From Sphaerulina vaccinii (Eukaryota; Ascomycota; Dothideomycetes; Mycosphaerellales; Mycosphaerellaceae), in the NCBI GenBank assembly GCA_022570795.1, contig JAKUDP010000005.1, positions 682,001-746,000 of the forward strand: 64,000 nucleotides of DNA, in the 5' to 3' direction. This document shows positions 31,599 to 42,627 of the stretch, in pieces. Numbering within the stretch: the first letter of the stretch is position 1; each line of letters starts with the position of its first letter. The translations under genes and the position numbers were made by a program. The notes under the pieces were generated by a model. The model searched no databases. It was not told where the DNA came from and saw nothing but the letters and a program-made list of their open reading frames with translations.

Positions 31599-33046
31599 AT
31601 GTGGAACTACACTGCTCTCCCAGGAGGACAGATGAGCGTGACGCGCTGGAGCATACACCCTACTTTCTGGAAGGTCGCTTGCGGCGTCCTGGTTCTCCTT
31701 CTTCTTGCCAGAGAATATAGCAATCACGAGGTCCGAACGTTCAGGCAAAAGCATCTGGAGGTCGCAGAGCTCGATAAGCCTTCGGCTCCAGTAATCGAAA
31801 TTCGACCAGACCCAACAGCGAAGCCAGTCTCGGATCCGCCCTCAACTGGAGTACCTTCCTGGGAGTACGACTGGAAACGAGATGGCAACAACCAAGGACT
31901 GTCTACCAGTCAATGCGACACGGCTTTTCCCAAGCTATACCACGAGATTGACAGGGTCCAGGAGCACTTCAGTGAGGAGAACATCACAGAGGAAGACGTT
32001 GATATGTTTGGTGGCAATCATGGAGGTGTGAGAATCTTGATCGTGGATTCTCAAGTTCGCATCGTGGAGACTCGAGGCCTCCAAAGAGAAGACTTTCGCC
32101 ACCGGATCATTGCTGTTGTGCAACAAGTGGTACAGTCTGTTGCAGCAGCAGATGCATCGGGTGAAGCAATTCCCAACACCGAATTCACCATTGTCGTGGA
32201 CGACATGCCTGTGCTGAATAAGGAGAGACCTGGAGCACTGTGGTCTTTTACGAGAAAACATGCAGAACTTCTTCAGGATCGTGTTTGGCTTATACCAGAC
32301 TTCCATTTCTTTGGAGCGCCTCCAGAGGCAGAAGGATTTCGCACCATGCAGGCAAAGTGTCGGAAACATGATTCGCCTCTTGAGCAGAAGATACCACAAG
32401 TCGTGTGGCGAGGTGCAATGTGGACGAATGAGGTCGTGCGACGGCCTCTGATCGAGGTGACCGCAGGAAAGGAGTGGGCGAATGTGTCGGTAAGTGTGAG
32501 ATGAGCTGTTGCCAGGGAACCTACTAACTATCGATACAGGCCATGGACTGGTCCAAAGCTGGCACAGTGATTCCCATGGACGAATTCTGCAAGTATCGCT
32601 ACACTGTCAACACTGAAGGGCGATCATGGTCTGCAAGAATGACCCATCTCTTCAATTGCGACTCCTTGATGTTCGTGCACGATGTCGAGTGGGTCGCACA
32701 CTACTACGACCTGCTTGACACTGGAACCAACTGCGTCGCCGTGGATCGCAACTTTCATGATCTGGAAGCAAAGATTCAATATTACGAAGAACATTTAGAC
32801 GAGGCACAACGGATTGCCGATCGAGCCAGAGAGACCTTTCGAGAACGATACACAAGTCCAGCCGCTACTGCTTGTTACTGGAGAAAGTTGATGAGGACCT
32901 GGGCGGAGACTGTGGCTTTCGAACCAAGGATTGATATTGCCAAGGATGGTCACCGTATGCAGAAGACACGAGGCATCACATTTGAAGAGTTCATCGTGCA
33001 TAAGAATAACGATGACTACCCTTACAAGAAGAAGAAAAGCAGCTGA
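31599..33046 (+). CDS. Glycosyltransferase family 90 (CAP10-like), type II membrane protein
   Basis: Two exons, 31599-32489 and 32540-33046, giving 465 residues. A single transmembrane segment at about 23-38 (VACGVLVLLLL) follows a short N-terminal tail, the Golgi type II layout. A stem of about 80 residues precedes the catalytic region. CAP10-domain hallmarks are FTIVVDDMP, WLIPDFHF, QVVWRGAMWTNEVVRRPLI and, in exon 2, KYRYTVNTEGRSWSARMTHL followed by NCDSLMFVH. Family members transfer xylose or glucose to surface glycans (CAP10 of Cryptococcus is needed for capsule); here wall or glycoprotein glycosylation is inferred. The intron has GTAAGT, ACTAAC and ACAG signals. The start at 31599 is taken because it precedes the membrane anchor; a second Met 11 codons later is possible. 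Confidence 0.88.
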
Positions 33047-33546
33047 GGAGTCTCGATTTGCCCAGGGAATATGATCTACACCGAAGTGTAACGCTGGACA
33101 CGCGCCACTCAAGGAGAGAGGACTCTATGCTGTTCACTGGCCCTGCCTTGCACAGAGCCACCAGAGATGGGAAGATCGTTCCACTCTCGATGCTCTATCA
33201 CCCAAGTGGACAGAATGCCCTGCTGCGCGATTGTGATCTGTCGCATGCCAGCTGCTGAAAGCGAGGAATGGGCGTAGAAGGATAGAGGTCACTGGCATCG
33301 AGGGTGCATAGGACCTAGAGGCTACTCTAGAATCTCAGGAACGTGCCACATGGTCTTAAAGGAGCGATATGGAGATGGCGAACAGAGTCGCTGGGCGAGC
33401 ATAGAGAATAGATGACACATGTGTCACTGCGACGACCTACCTTGTGCCTCGGATCCGCATTGAGTGCCCCTTGCGTGAGCCCTCATCTCATTTGTGTCAC
33501 AGAGACAGAGACTTAAGCATCTTATCGATCAGCAGGCGCAAGCTCC
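33047..33546. other. Intergenic, 500 bp
   Basis: 3' flank of the GT90 gene and promoter of the next small gene. No open frame with motif or splice support. Confidence 0.5.
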
Positions 33547-34126
33547 ATGACCGAGTGTAAGCTAATCTGCACGCATTCTAATCGAACGACGACTGGACAT
33601 ATCGGAAACATGAGTGAAGGTGGTAGCGGCAGCCCGGTCTCGCCAACTCGGGCCACAAAAGCTACGACACCAGTCCGCAGGTCAGGAAGAACCAAGACCA
33701 ATGCCATTTCGTACAATGAAGACGACCATGACACCGTCCTGGAGCCAGCTTTAGGGGCAGCGCCTTCTTCTCGCGGTAAGCAGAGAGATTACTCGCCTAA
33801 TCAGCAAGTCTGACACAGCTCCAGGTATCAAGAGGACATCTGAAGAGCCGCAGGTACTCGCAGGACGTGCCATAAAGAAACCCACTCTAGCCTCTCCAAA
33901 GACAAGCTACATATATCGGATTCCTCCTGATGAGCTCATCGCGTACGCACTCAAGGTCAAAGCTATGACATGGTTCGAACTGGTAGATGCATTGTATTCA
34001 GATGAGAAAGAGTGGTTGATCGTCGTCGGACATCCAGCAGAGCTCAGAAAAGCAGTCGAGAGGGTAGCATACAGAGCAGTGAATGGGAAATGGCACCCTA
34101 AGCCACCACTACCTCAGCCATCCTGA
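33547..34126 (+). CDS. Small two-exon protein, unknown
   Basis: Exons 33547-33775 and 33825-34126 join (GTAAGC donor, CTCCAG acceptor) to give 176 residues. A later ATG at 33610 would give 155. The first exon is Ser/Thr/Arg-rich and disordered with a basic patch (TPVRRSGRTK). The second codes for a compact mixed domain (YIYRIPPDELIAYALKVK, then WFELVDALYSDEKEWLIVVG). I do not recognise it. The last 13 coding bases overlap the 3' end of the convergent gene. Confidence 0.6.
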
Positions 34127-34641
34127 TCATTAGGCCAGCCAATCCACTGCTTCCACCAGCCACCTCTAGTACGATTCCCACTACAAGCCCCACTGGCCTT
34201 GTCCTTCTCATACTGCATAGACGGCAAATGTCCATCCATGAGTATCTCAGCATAATCTCGATACAGCGATGGGATCTCGTTGTCATACCGTCCAGATGGG
34301 TACAATCTCCTGATCTTATGACGAATATTTCCAATTAGTACTTCTATTACTCCTGCAGCATAGAAAGGATCTATAAAGAGTTGATCATTTCCTTTGCGAA
34401 AGTCGTCTGGCAGGCGCTTACGCTGTAGCATGTCATCGCAGAACATGTGTAGAAGCTCTTTGAGCTCAGCAGCTGCTCGGATGAAGCGGTACGTGCGGTG
34501 TATGCCTCCTAAGTTTCTTGCTAGTGAGTGGTCATAGATGGCGGTTTGGTTCCAGTGGTTGCCGAGTTTGGTTATCCAGAATGTTTGAATGGGATCGTCA
34601 AGGATTGCCTGGATGGTTACCTTGTACTTGTCGTCTGACAT
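34114..34641 (-). CDS. Small protein, unknown, convergent and overlapping
   Basis: Single-exon, 175 residues from ATG at 34641. The sequence is globular and helical (FWITKLGNHWNQTAIYDHS, RTYRFIRAAAELKELLHMF, then FYAAGVIEVLIGNIRHKIRR) with a Gly/Trp-rich tail. No family is recognised. Its stop lies inside the coding end of the plus-strand neighbour. A possible upstream exon or separate ORF (34682-34936) begins MFGFDYRTFANIIISFMICG, but no convincing donor joins them. Confidence 0.6.
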   Translation of the reverse strand: MSDDKYKVTIQAILDDPIQTFWITKLGNHWNQTAIYDHSLARNLGGIHRTYRFIRAAAELKELLHMFCDDMLQRKRLPDDFRKGNDQLFIDPFYAAGVIEVLIGNIRHKIRRLYPSGRYDNEIPSLYRDYAEILMDGHLPSMQYEKDKASGACSGNRTRGGWWKQWIGWPNDQDG

Positions 34642-35110
34642 TTTCGCTGTTTCTGTTGCTGGAGAATGAGAAGAGGTTCAGTCATGATATTTGTATGAGA
34701 GCACAGCTCGGTAGGGGAAGCCAGCTCATATTTGCTGAGGGAACATCTCTTCCTCTTCCAGGCAGTTTGACAGTTCTTCTCATGAGTTCCTGAATTGTCT
34801 GGTATGGAGTGGCAAAGCCATTGGGTTCCAGCTGACTGCCAAAACCCAGTACCTCGGCCTGGATCACTTGCTGAATGCCACATATCATGAAACTGATGAT
34901 GATGTTGGCGAAGGTCCGATAGTCAAAGCCGAACATGTATGCACTTTGGCCGCTAGGTTGCTCCCGCTCCTTAGTCAGCACAAGTGAGTCTGTCTCGCGG
35001 ATCAGCGGAGCACCTTAAGATAACAGCAACAACGACGTTGATCAAGTACAGATTGCAGCTGCAGGACGTGCATCACACACACTCATAGGTCCTTCTCTCA
35101 ATCTTGTACG
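34642..35110. other. Intergenic, 469 bp, with weak ORF
   Basis: Contains the 85-codon minus-strand ORF at 34682-34936, which has a protein-like composition (IISFMICGIQQVIQAEVLGF) but no splice link to the gene downstream. Otherwise the divergent promoter region for the F-box-like gene. Confidence 0.4.
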
Positions 35111-36070
35111 ATGGAAGCCTCTCCGCTGTACCGCCTATCACCAGAGCTCAGAAACCACATCTTCGAACATGTCTTCATCTCGAAATATGCCGTGACCCTA
35201 CAAGATCAGAAGTGCCAACACGCCTTAACCAGAACCTGCAAGCAACTTCGCCACGAGACACTGGCAATGTACTATGCCACAACAAGCTTGAACGCACATC
35301 TCGATGACGGTCCAGCCACACCTTTGACCAGCTGGCTGGAAGTGATAGGCTCACAAGCAGTCTGTGAAATCGACAGGATCAACGTTTGGGTAGAACGCAC
35401 TGCAGAGCTTGTCGTCGATGGCGATATGCTGATGGAGAGACAGGATCTGCATATGTTGCAATTTACAATTCATGGACTTCAAGCTACCGAGCAGATTATC
35501 TCGAATGGCAAGGTAGATTGGAAATGGTGTCATCAGAGTGAAAATGATGATCTTGGAGACCTTGGTCCGAGGAATGATGTCGCGTCAGAGAGGAAAGATT
35601 ATGTTCTGCGGTCTGTTGACGTCCGGTTTGCGGAACGGAATGTCAAAGATGTTTTTCTCGCTTTGCATACTATGGGTCTAGGCCTGGCACGTCTGGTGAT
35701 CTTGGAGTCTGGAGAGGGGACTGAGAGAGCTGAGAAACAGACGAGCGAGTATGCAATCGTGCCACTTCGGTCTATCAGCACGAATCCTTGGGCTGCTGGA
35801 GATGAGATGAGCACTGGTATCTACAGTGAAGTCGATACATTACAGAAGCAGCTTGAACTTTCAGATGAAGCGAATGAGCGCATGCAAAAGCAACTTGCCG
35901 AAGGGGAGAGAACAATCACGATTCGCGAGAGAAGACGAGTCTTGGTTCTTGAGTTCGATTCAGGCGGCACAAGAATGGTGGACTTCAGGCAAGCAGCTAT
36001 GAGTGAGTCAAGTCATGATATGTTGCATAGTGTGATCGGAGCTATGAGGAATTGGAGAGCTGTGCCGTAA
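35111..36070 (+). CDS. F-box-like / LSPELRN-type fungal protein
   Basis: Single-exon, 319 residues. It opens with LYRLSPELRNHIFEHVF followed by a stretch ending LTRTCKQLRHETLAMYY, the short F-box-like signature of a very large family of fungal proteins of unknown target. The middle region is beta/alpha mixed without named motifs. The final 80 residues include a coiled coil (VDTLQKQLELSDEANERMQK) and a basic stretch. A substrate adaptor of an SCF-type ligase is possible but not shown, as these proteins often lack proof of Skp1 binding. Confidence 0.75.
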   Translation: MEASPLYRLSPELRNHIFEHVFISKYAVTLQDQKCQHALTRTCKQLRHETLAMYYATTSLNAHLDDGPATPLTSWLEVIGSQAVCEIDRINVWVERTAELVVDGDMLMERQDLHMLQFTIHGLQATEQIISNGKVDWKWCHQSENDDLGDLGPRNDVASERKDYVLRSVDVRFAERNVKDVFLALHTMGLGLARLVILESGEGTERAEKQTSEYAIVPLRSISTNPWAAGDEMSTGIYSEVDTLQKQLELSDEANERMQKQLAEGERTITIRERRRVLVLEFDSGGTRMVDFRQAAMSESSHDMLHSVIGAMRNWRAVP

Positions 36071-36878
36071 GCCTCTTGAGAGATACTATGTACCAACGAG
36101 ATGCAAAACAACCGCCCAGCTTTATTCCATCAAGCTCACAAAAGCCAAGGTGTCGACAGCAGATTCAATGCGCGATTGCCGCACGCAACGATTCCAGAGA
36201 CACACAATGCTGAACGATTTCAAATTATTGACTTAGCGGGATTCAGGCCTACCTATATGCCAACGCTTCTCCATCGATAGCTCCAGTGGCTGCGCCAGCT
36301 CGTTTGGCAGCATCAGAAATAGGCGCCCAGTCAGTAATGATCAGCAGCAACGATCATGTGTGGAACAGTAACTTGCAGTCATTCATCGAAGTTTCGTAGG
36401 GTCTGTTCCATTTCTTCTGTCTGTCTCTACTCTTGGCAGATGTGCCAATCATCTACAAGACCTTGTCCTTTTCTTCGTGCCGCCCACCCCTGCGCCAGCC
36501 GTCCACCCTCTATCATCCCATCATTACTGTTTAGGGAATCTCTCTTGCTCTCGCTCGAGCCTTGCATCTCATGCTAGTCGCTGTAGTGCTCTCAATAGAG
36601 CTGGTATCTTCTGTCGAAATATGTCAAAGAATGTTCGTAATGGAAAGCCATCGGACTCCAATCATGCACAATGCAAATGCGATGCACCCATCGCTTGCGC
36701 GATTCCTCATTACGCCGTTCGCCATGCAAAATAAAAGTCATATCTTCTTCTCCCAATCGTCTCCAAAGCAAGGTACATCTCTTGCGCCAAGCTAGATCCA
36801 ATCGAAGGTTCCATCGCGAGCATATGGGCTCGGCGGGTAGTCCTCGAAAGAGATGTCCCAAACCGGTGAACCACAACG
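36071..36878. other. Intergenic, 808 bp
   Basis: Convergent 3' flanks of the F-box-like gene and the TRP-like channel gene. Short overlapping plus-strand frames lack starts with context, introns or motifs; no gene supported. Confidence 0.5.
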
Positions 36879-39800
36879 CTATTGTGGTTTGGAGTTCGTC
36901 TTCGTAAGCTTCAGATCCCACTCTTCGTGCTCCAGTGCAGGTGTGAGCGGGATACCTCTTGCATGCGCAAGTTGTTGTTGATGGCTCGTGTTTGGCCTTG
37001 TGCTGGACTCGCCATTGTCGTTGTGTAGAGACATGTACGAGTTCCTCTTTGAGGAGTACTGCGATGGTATCGGTGGTACTTCAAAGTTGAGATGATCTGT
37101 ACTCAGTCCAGCTTCAGGAATGTTCCAAGAAGCGCCAGAGGCACGCCGTGAGCTTCGGATAGATCCCATTGTGCCTGCTCGAGGCCGGACTGTTGGTACG
37201 GGCACCACACCAATGGCATCCGTGCTACTGACCTCAGCACCCACTCGCAGTGAGGCGTTACTGGGCATGGTGCGCAGCGAAGGCTGAGTGTACGAAGGCG
37301 CCCCGCTATGGCGCTTGTTAGGTGTCACTGCAGTAATCGAATCGTCTCCAACAGCAGTCGAGCTCAGGTCCACGTCCTCCTGATCCCCAAAGCCTGCTCG
37401 TTGGAAGTCTCTTGTGCTCCAGCTTGGTCGATGAGATCGCGCACCATATGGCAGGTTCGTAGTACCCACACTTCTCACACTGGCTGCTCTGCTGTTCGCG
37501 CGGGTACGTCCAGCTGGTGTCATGGGTCTCTTACCGTACGCTGTCGATGACAAGTCTTCAGTACTAGCAAAGACCAGCGTCGGGTCAGTGGCCATCTCGC
37601 TCTGGAAGTTCTTATCTTCGTCCTCGATCTTGGCCACCCGCTTGACATTCTTCATCTCGAAACCGACCTTAGGCTCTTCGGGTTCGGCTGGCTCCTCCTT
37701 CGTCTTCACCTTAGGTGGCTGCGGAAGGTCATTAACGGTCCGGTCAAGGTGATCGAAGTACCTCTCGCGCATCTTATACCAGCGACGAGGTCGGAAGTCT
37801 TCCGTGTTGCGCATAACAGACATGTAAGAGCTGATGGCACCAACCACGATCGCAATCATGGTGATGACGGTGAGTATACCCTGGATGACGATGATGACTA
37901 TGCCGATGACTGTGGTGGGAATGCGTGCCAGATTGTAGCGCACATCGAATGCAGCAGACAATGCGACAGTAGCCACTTTGCTGAAGCCAAGGCAGTACAC
38001 CACAAGGACATTCAGACGTTGTCCCTCATATGGCTTCATCCAGATGATCAGCCCAAATGCGATAATCTCCACCACAAGCAGACCAAAGACTTGTGCTTGG
38101 GAGTAGCCAGACGCGCCTCCGTAAAAGACTGCGCGAATGAACTCGTAGAAGAGCCAGGCGCTGAAGAACCACCAGCGCGTCCGTCTGAAGCGAGCAGCCA
38201 ACCACCCAAACTTCTTAATGTAGTCGTCCTCATCGTGAATGCTGTGAGCGGTGCTCGTGACTGCTGGCACCTTTTCTGTAGATGCCTTGCGCTTCCATAG
38301 GGGCATTGTACTAGACTTGCTCTCTGCGTGCGCGTGGGCTGGTCTAGTAGGTGGTTGCAGCTCCATAGACGTGGTCTCTGGAGTCTTCTTGCCGAGCCCT
38401 TTGGGAAAGGGAATCTTGCCCATGAGCGTCTTATGCTCGAAGACTCTACCAGTCGATCCGATCATAGCCTTTTTGTACCATACAGCATACGCAGCTGCGA
38501 GTGGCATGCCAATGAAGAAGATGATGAACACAATCGCAGCAATGCCTTGCGCCCCGCTGCTAGAGAGGTAGGTGAACTGGAAGATGGACAGGAACATCAT
38601 GGCGAAGAAGCCGATGTAGCAGATGCGAAGCGCAACCACAGCACTGTAGCCCAACCAGCGATAACGGAAGAACTTCAATCGGTCCTGCTTGATCCACTTG
38701 ACGCGAACCAGGCCTTCCACAGTCCACTTGAAGGCCATCACCGCTGCAACCAGTATTACTAGGATGATTAGGAACCAGAGGAAGCCAGTCAGGAAGGCGG
38801 TGCTTGCGGAAATGCCCTCTGCTCCAAGTGTCCCAGCGAAGCCAGAATAGTTTCCTGGAAGTGGCAGACCATTTCGAACTGGATCGCCGTACCATTGATA
38901 GCCTTGACTCCTGCTCGAGAATCCCGCAGTTGACGATGTGGATCCTGTGGTCGCCGCTTGTCGTCCGTAAATCTTCGCAGCGAGATCATGGTATAATGGA
39001 TGATTTGCAGTTCGCTTGATGTCAGACGATAGCGCTCGCTTGTAGATTGAGCTGATGTCGAAGCCACCGCCAACACCCGTGTTCAGTGATCCAGACTGTG
39101 CTGCTCCAACCTGAGAGGTGTTGCCGAGATCATTTCCAATGAAGCTGTTGAGGTTGTTCTGCATGCTTTGAGTATAGATCATTCCGCTAGCCCAAGCGAA
39201 GTTGCTCCACCATGCTGGCAGCACTGATGCCCAGTTGACCGAGAGAGCTCCAGAGAAGAAGATGTGTTGCCAAACAGCGAAGACCACACCCACAGAAAGC
39301 GAGTGCGCGTAGTGCAGTCTCATCGTGGGTACGACTTCTCCATAGATGGCAGTCGCAAACGAAGCACACATCGCGACCAGAGTAAACAATCCCAGCACTG
39401 TGCCAACAGCTGCAGGATGACTGAAGGAGGCGCCATTGGTCACGACTGCGGAATAGCAAGCAATTTCGGTCTGGGTGGTGTTCGAGAAGATGCGTAGAAT
39501 GGCCTCTCCCTCGAAGTCCGGAATGGTCAAGGCCAGTGGGATGATGGCAGCCACATCAGATGCGCTCACAGGAATGATGGTCGTGGCCACGATTGGTATA
39601 CTCGCGTTGAGTGGACACAGACTTCGAATGTTCGCATCGCAGGGGTTGAAGATGAGCTCGTATCTGTTCTCGCCGTACGCGTAGACTCCAATGCTCATCA
39701 TCACACTGTCGCCAATAACGCCAGTCTCACCTGCCATGTGCCACAATATCGTCATGTTGTCCTTGTAGTACGCCACATCGAAGCGAGTGACATTGATAGT

Positions 39801-39980
39801 ACTGCCGCCTAAGCAGTCCCCGAAGTCCTTGGTGTAGAGAGCGGGTTGCCGGTTGTCATTGAGCACTACCGTCGTGCCATCCTCTTCCTGGTAGTTGAAC
39901 CACCGGTCAGCGCCAATGACTGGCTGACATAGACACGACAGCAACAGGACCAGCAGGCCTGTCCATATCCGTGTAATCAT
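36879..39980 (-). CDS. FLC/TRP-like ion channel (flavin-carrier family)
   Basis: Single-exon, 1033 residues from ATG at 39980, which begins a signal peptide (ITRIWTGLLVLLLSCLCQPVIG). The in-frame extension to 40028 is not preferred. A luminal ML-like domain (about 24-190) contains paired Cys and N-glycosylation sites. It is followed by about nine membrane segments between about 200 and 730, and then a long cytosolic tail rich in Ser, Thr and Pro with many basic patches. The family includes yeast FLC1-3 and fungal TRP-like channels, acting in the ER, vacuole or plasma membrane in Ca2+ and heme/FAD handling and wall maintenance. Which paralogue this is cannot be told. Confidence 0.85.
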   Translation of the reverse strand: MITRIWTGLLVLLLSCLCQPVIGADRWFNYQEEDGTTVVLNDNRQPALYTKDFGDCLGGSTINVTRFDVAYYKDNMTILWHMAGETGVIGDSVMMSIGVYAYGENRYELIFNPCDANIRSLCPLNASIPIVATTIIPVSASDVAAIIPLALTIPDFEGEAILRIFSNTTQTEIACYSAVVTNGASFSHPAAVGTVLGLFTLVAMCASFATAIYGEVVPTMRLHYAHSLSVGVVFAVWQHIFFSGALSVNWASVLPAWWSNFAWASGMIYTQSMQNNLNSFIGNDLGNTSQVGAAQSGSLNTGVGGGFDISSIYKRALSSDIKRTANHPLYHDLAAKIYGRQAATTGSTSSTAGFSSRSQGYQWYGDPVRNGLPLPGNYSGFAGTLGAEGISASTAFLTGFLWFLIILVILVAAVMAFKWTVEGLVRVKWIKQDRLKFFRYRWLGYSAVVALRICYIGFFAMMFLSIFQFTYLSSSGAQGIAAIVFIIFFIGMPLAAAYAVWYKKAMIGSTGRVFEHKTLMGKIPFPKGLGKKTPETTSMELQPPTRPAHAHAESKSSTMPLWKRKASTEKVPAVTSTAHSIHDEDDYIKKFGWLAARFRRTRWWFFSAWLFYEFIRAVFYGGASGYSQAQVFGLLVVEIIAFGLIIWMKPYEGQRLNVLVVYCLGFSKVATVALSAAFDVRYNLARIPTTVIGIVIIVIQGILTVITMIAIVVGAISSYMSVMRNTEDFRPRRWYKMRERYFDHLDRTVNDLPQPPKVKTKEEPAEPEEPKVGFEMKNVKRVAKIEDEDKNFQSEMATDPTLVFASTEDLSSTAYGKRPMTPAGRTRANSRAASVRSVGTTNLPYGARSHRPSWSTRDFQRAGFGDQEDVDLSSTAVGDDSITAVTPNKRHSGAPSYTQPSLRTMPSNASLRVGAEVSSTDAIGVVPVPTVRPRAGTMGSIRSSRRASGASWNIPEAGLSTDHLNFEVPPIPSQYSSKRNSYMSLHNDNGESSTRPNTSHQQQLAHARGIPLTPALEHEEWDLKLTKTNSKPQ

Positions 39981-42627
39981 CGTGGAGGCCGACTGTTCGT
40001 GGTGACTGCGATGAAGCTGAAGTTTCAATGGCGTATAACGCCGCGGTCATGTAGTTGCGAGCAGTCCAGGAAGGTGCCTTCAGTCGTAGAAATGTATAGG
40101 TGTCGTGGTGACAAGAGGCAGAGAAGCTATTGTTCTGAGGTGTTGGAGAGATCGGCCACTGTCGATGAGAGACGCCAGAGTTGGTTGTAGATAGTTGCAT
40201 TCGGCGGAGGTTTGTCGTTGAGATTTGCGAAGCTGGTCTGGTCTGACTGTACGCGATTCACTGATTCGCGTTCATCCTTGTAATGTGGTTGTTCGCAAGT
40301 TGATGTCGCTGCTGTAGCGACTGAGAGGAGGAAGAGCGTGGCGATTTCGTTTGGCGTCCAGGGCAGGAGCACTTCGCTGGCACACTACGAGGAAGGAAGG
40401 AATGGGAGAGTGAGAGTGTGAGAGAGCGGTGGTGGTCGTTTACGATACGGATTGCATGGGCCTAACCAAGCTACATCGCAGAAAGTCACTAGCTACCGAA
40501 CCTTCCGGCTCACTGACCAAGCAATTGTTCGCTGGCCATGTCTTGCCGCCCAAGAAAGTCCCACAGCAGCAGCAGTGGTGCGACAGAAGGACGCTGCACT
40601 GGTACAGGCACAATGCGCATTATTCCAAAGACACGCCGCCCTGGTCGGCAGCAACGCTCATATCATCGTCGGTGTATGGTCCGTTGAAGCTATCCAAGTT
40701 TCGAGGTTTTGAGTTGCGGTTGAAAGACGGAGCATGCATCTCCCGGAAGCATATCGTTATGCATCCAATACAAAGTTCAGGTTGTGTCAAGACCAGCTCT
40801 CTGATTATCGCATCTCTTATCACTATCCAGAGCTTCTATCGATGCACATCAACTCTGGCCAGCTGCTCTATGCTGGCAGACTCATCTCTGCGTGGCAAAG
40901 CAGTTGTATACGAAGAAGCGTTGCCATTTCCACCGTCAATTTCCACATCACTTCTGTCGCGTCATCCAAGCTCGTTTACTGTATCTTCTTGGACTCCGGT
41001 CCGAGAATCCTTCCAAGCGCCGACAACGATGCCACGAGAGAAGTCTCTGTGCACGAGGATATCCATGTGAGCATGTCTATTCCCTGCAAGATCCAATGAG
41101 TCTCCTCTTGCGCAACATCCAAGAAACAACGACATGCACAAGTGAATGATACTGTACTAGCCCGCGGGCAGCAACATGAAGAGAAGGATGCGATTGACCT
41201 ACGCTGCACGCCTTGCCCGCGTAACTTCGTTCCTGCATAGAGTGCTTGCATGAGAGCTATGAGCTTCACACCACCTCCAACTTGCAAAGCGGCGTCTTCC
41301 AGCGAGCCCGAGGAGTGTGCTATGGCTGCGTTGTCCTGCTTGCTTGTGCAGAGGCTATAGCACACCGCCTACCGAGGCGTGGCTGGGACCCAAGAGCTAT
41401 GAGAACTTTATAAGCTATGCCATGCTATGGGAGCTGTACGGTTTGTGCCAGAGTGTCCAGGATGCCCAGCAAGTTTCAGGAAATCTCGAGGAGTGAGCTC
41501 CATTGGACAACGGCATCTTTGGCTGGAAGACTTGGAAGTGCCGAGACATGGTATAAAGAAGAATCACCTTGATATGAAGAAGTAGGAAAGTGGACAGGCG
41601 AGGAGATAAGATGATAGTAGGCGGAGACGGCAAGACTTGGTTGTTCTGCCTGACGCTCCAACCAAGGCAAGATCTGGGCTCGACAGGAACAAATCCATGT
41701 ACCAGTAATCAAGGACAGGTAAATTGGACTGATCAATGCCGACTGCACTGCACATCGATCACAAGACCAGCTTCGCTACAGTGTTCAACGCAGCAGGACC
41801 AATACCACGGAGCTAGAGTCATCATGGCTCGCCGATAGTCCATGCTTGACTACTGCTATACGCACATGTGCACCTGGAACGATACCAGGCGAAAGTAGAG
41901 ACCAGTCACAGTGGGCTTGAGCATACGCGACTGTGTACGGCTACTGCTGATACCACGAAACTTACCAAAAGGCAGCCCGGTAACAGAGACGGCACGAGAT
42001 GATCATGCTCCTAGACGCGCCGCGAAGAGTGCCTGGGCACGGTTATTGAAAAGCGCTTAGCAAGACACTAGGTCGACAATCTCGTTGCGCACGCTCTCAA
42101 TGAGAGAAGAGACGTGTTACGTCCTCGCAGAGTGCCTCAATCAGCCATGTCCAACAGATCATAACGACAAGAGCCGAACACTTTGAGCAGCGATCTCGGT
42201 AAGTCGATTCATGTATACGTAGCACATGCTCGTAACCTAGACTAGGAATGAAAAGCCCCTTCAGCTAAGGAGCAAAGGCAATCTCACACCAAAGCATATG
42301 ACTTCTCCGTTAGCGCGTGCGAGTGGTTAGCTGATCAGGAACTACTCATGGAGGCATGGTCTTTCCCACCCTCAGGAGATGCGTATGATGGTGGTATAGC
42401 TCCTATCAAAGTGCACAGACCTGAAGTCAAGGCGCGATATGGATGTGGACATGTTCATTCACTTACCTGCCAAGAAAACTTAAAACGTGCGCTATCGCAG
42501 ACAGTCCACTCAAGATTGTTTGCTCCAATTCCGAACAGATCTCCACGGGCATCATCGAAGAAACCATGGGACTCTTCACCACCTTACACGCGTAACTCAA
42601 CAGCCTAATCGACAGCAGAGAACAAGC
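39981..42627. other. Gene-poor stretch, 2.6 kb
   Basis: Between the channel gene and the coiled-coil gene. It contains the frame-broken minus-strand segment listed next. The longest plus-strand ORF (40456-41070, about 204 codons) is Ser/Leu/Thr-rich without motifs and I do not call it a gene. Confidence 0.5.
40620..41365 (-). pseudogene. Possible decayed gene, coding-like fragments
   Basis: Several minus-strand pieces read like protein but lie in different frames. Upstream: SLEDAALQVGGGVKLIALMQ, then an in-frame 51-nt possible intron (GTAGGT to TACAG), then FLDVAQEETHWILQGIDM ending at 40976. Next comes a short frame reading VMWKLTVEMATLLRIQLL. The last piece ends NLDSFNGPYTDDDMSVAA at 40620. 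No ATG starts the first piece. I do not recognise the family. The alternative is chance open frames. Confidence 0.3.

Noticed and set aside
37749..38762. Plus-strand ORFs of 144-183 codons
   Set aside because: Antisense to the FLC/TRP-like channel gene.
40456..41070. Plus-strand ORF of about 204 codons
   Set aside because: Ser/Leu/Thr-rich with no domain; lies antisense to coding-like minus-strand fragments.
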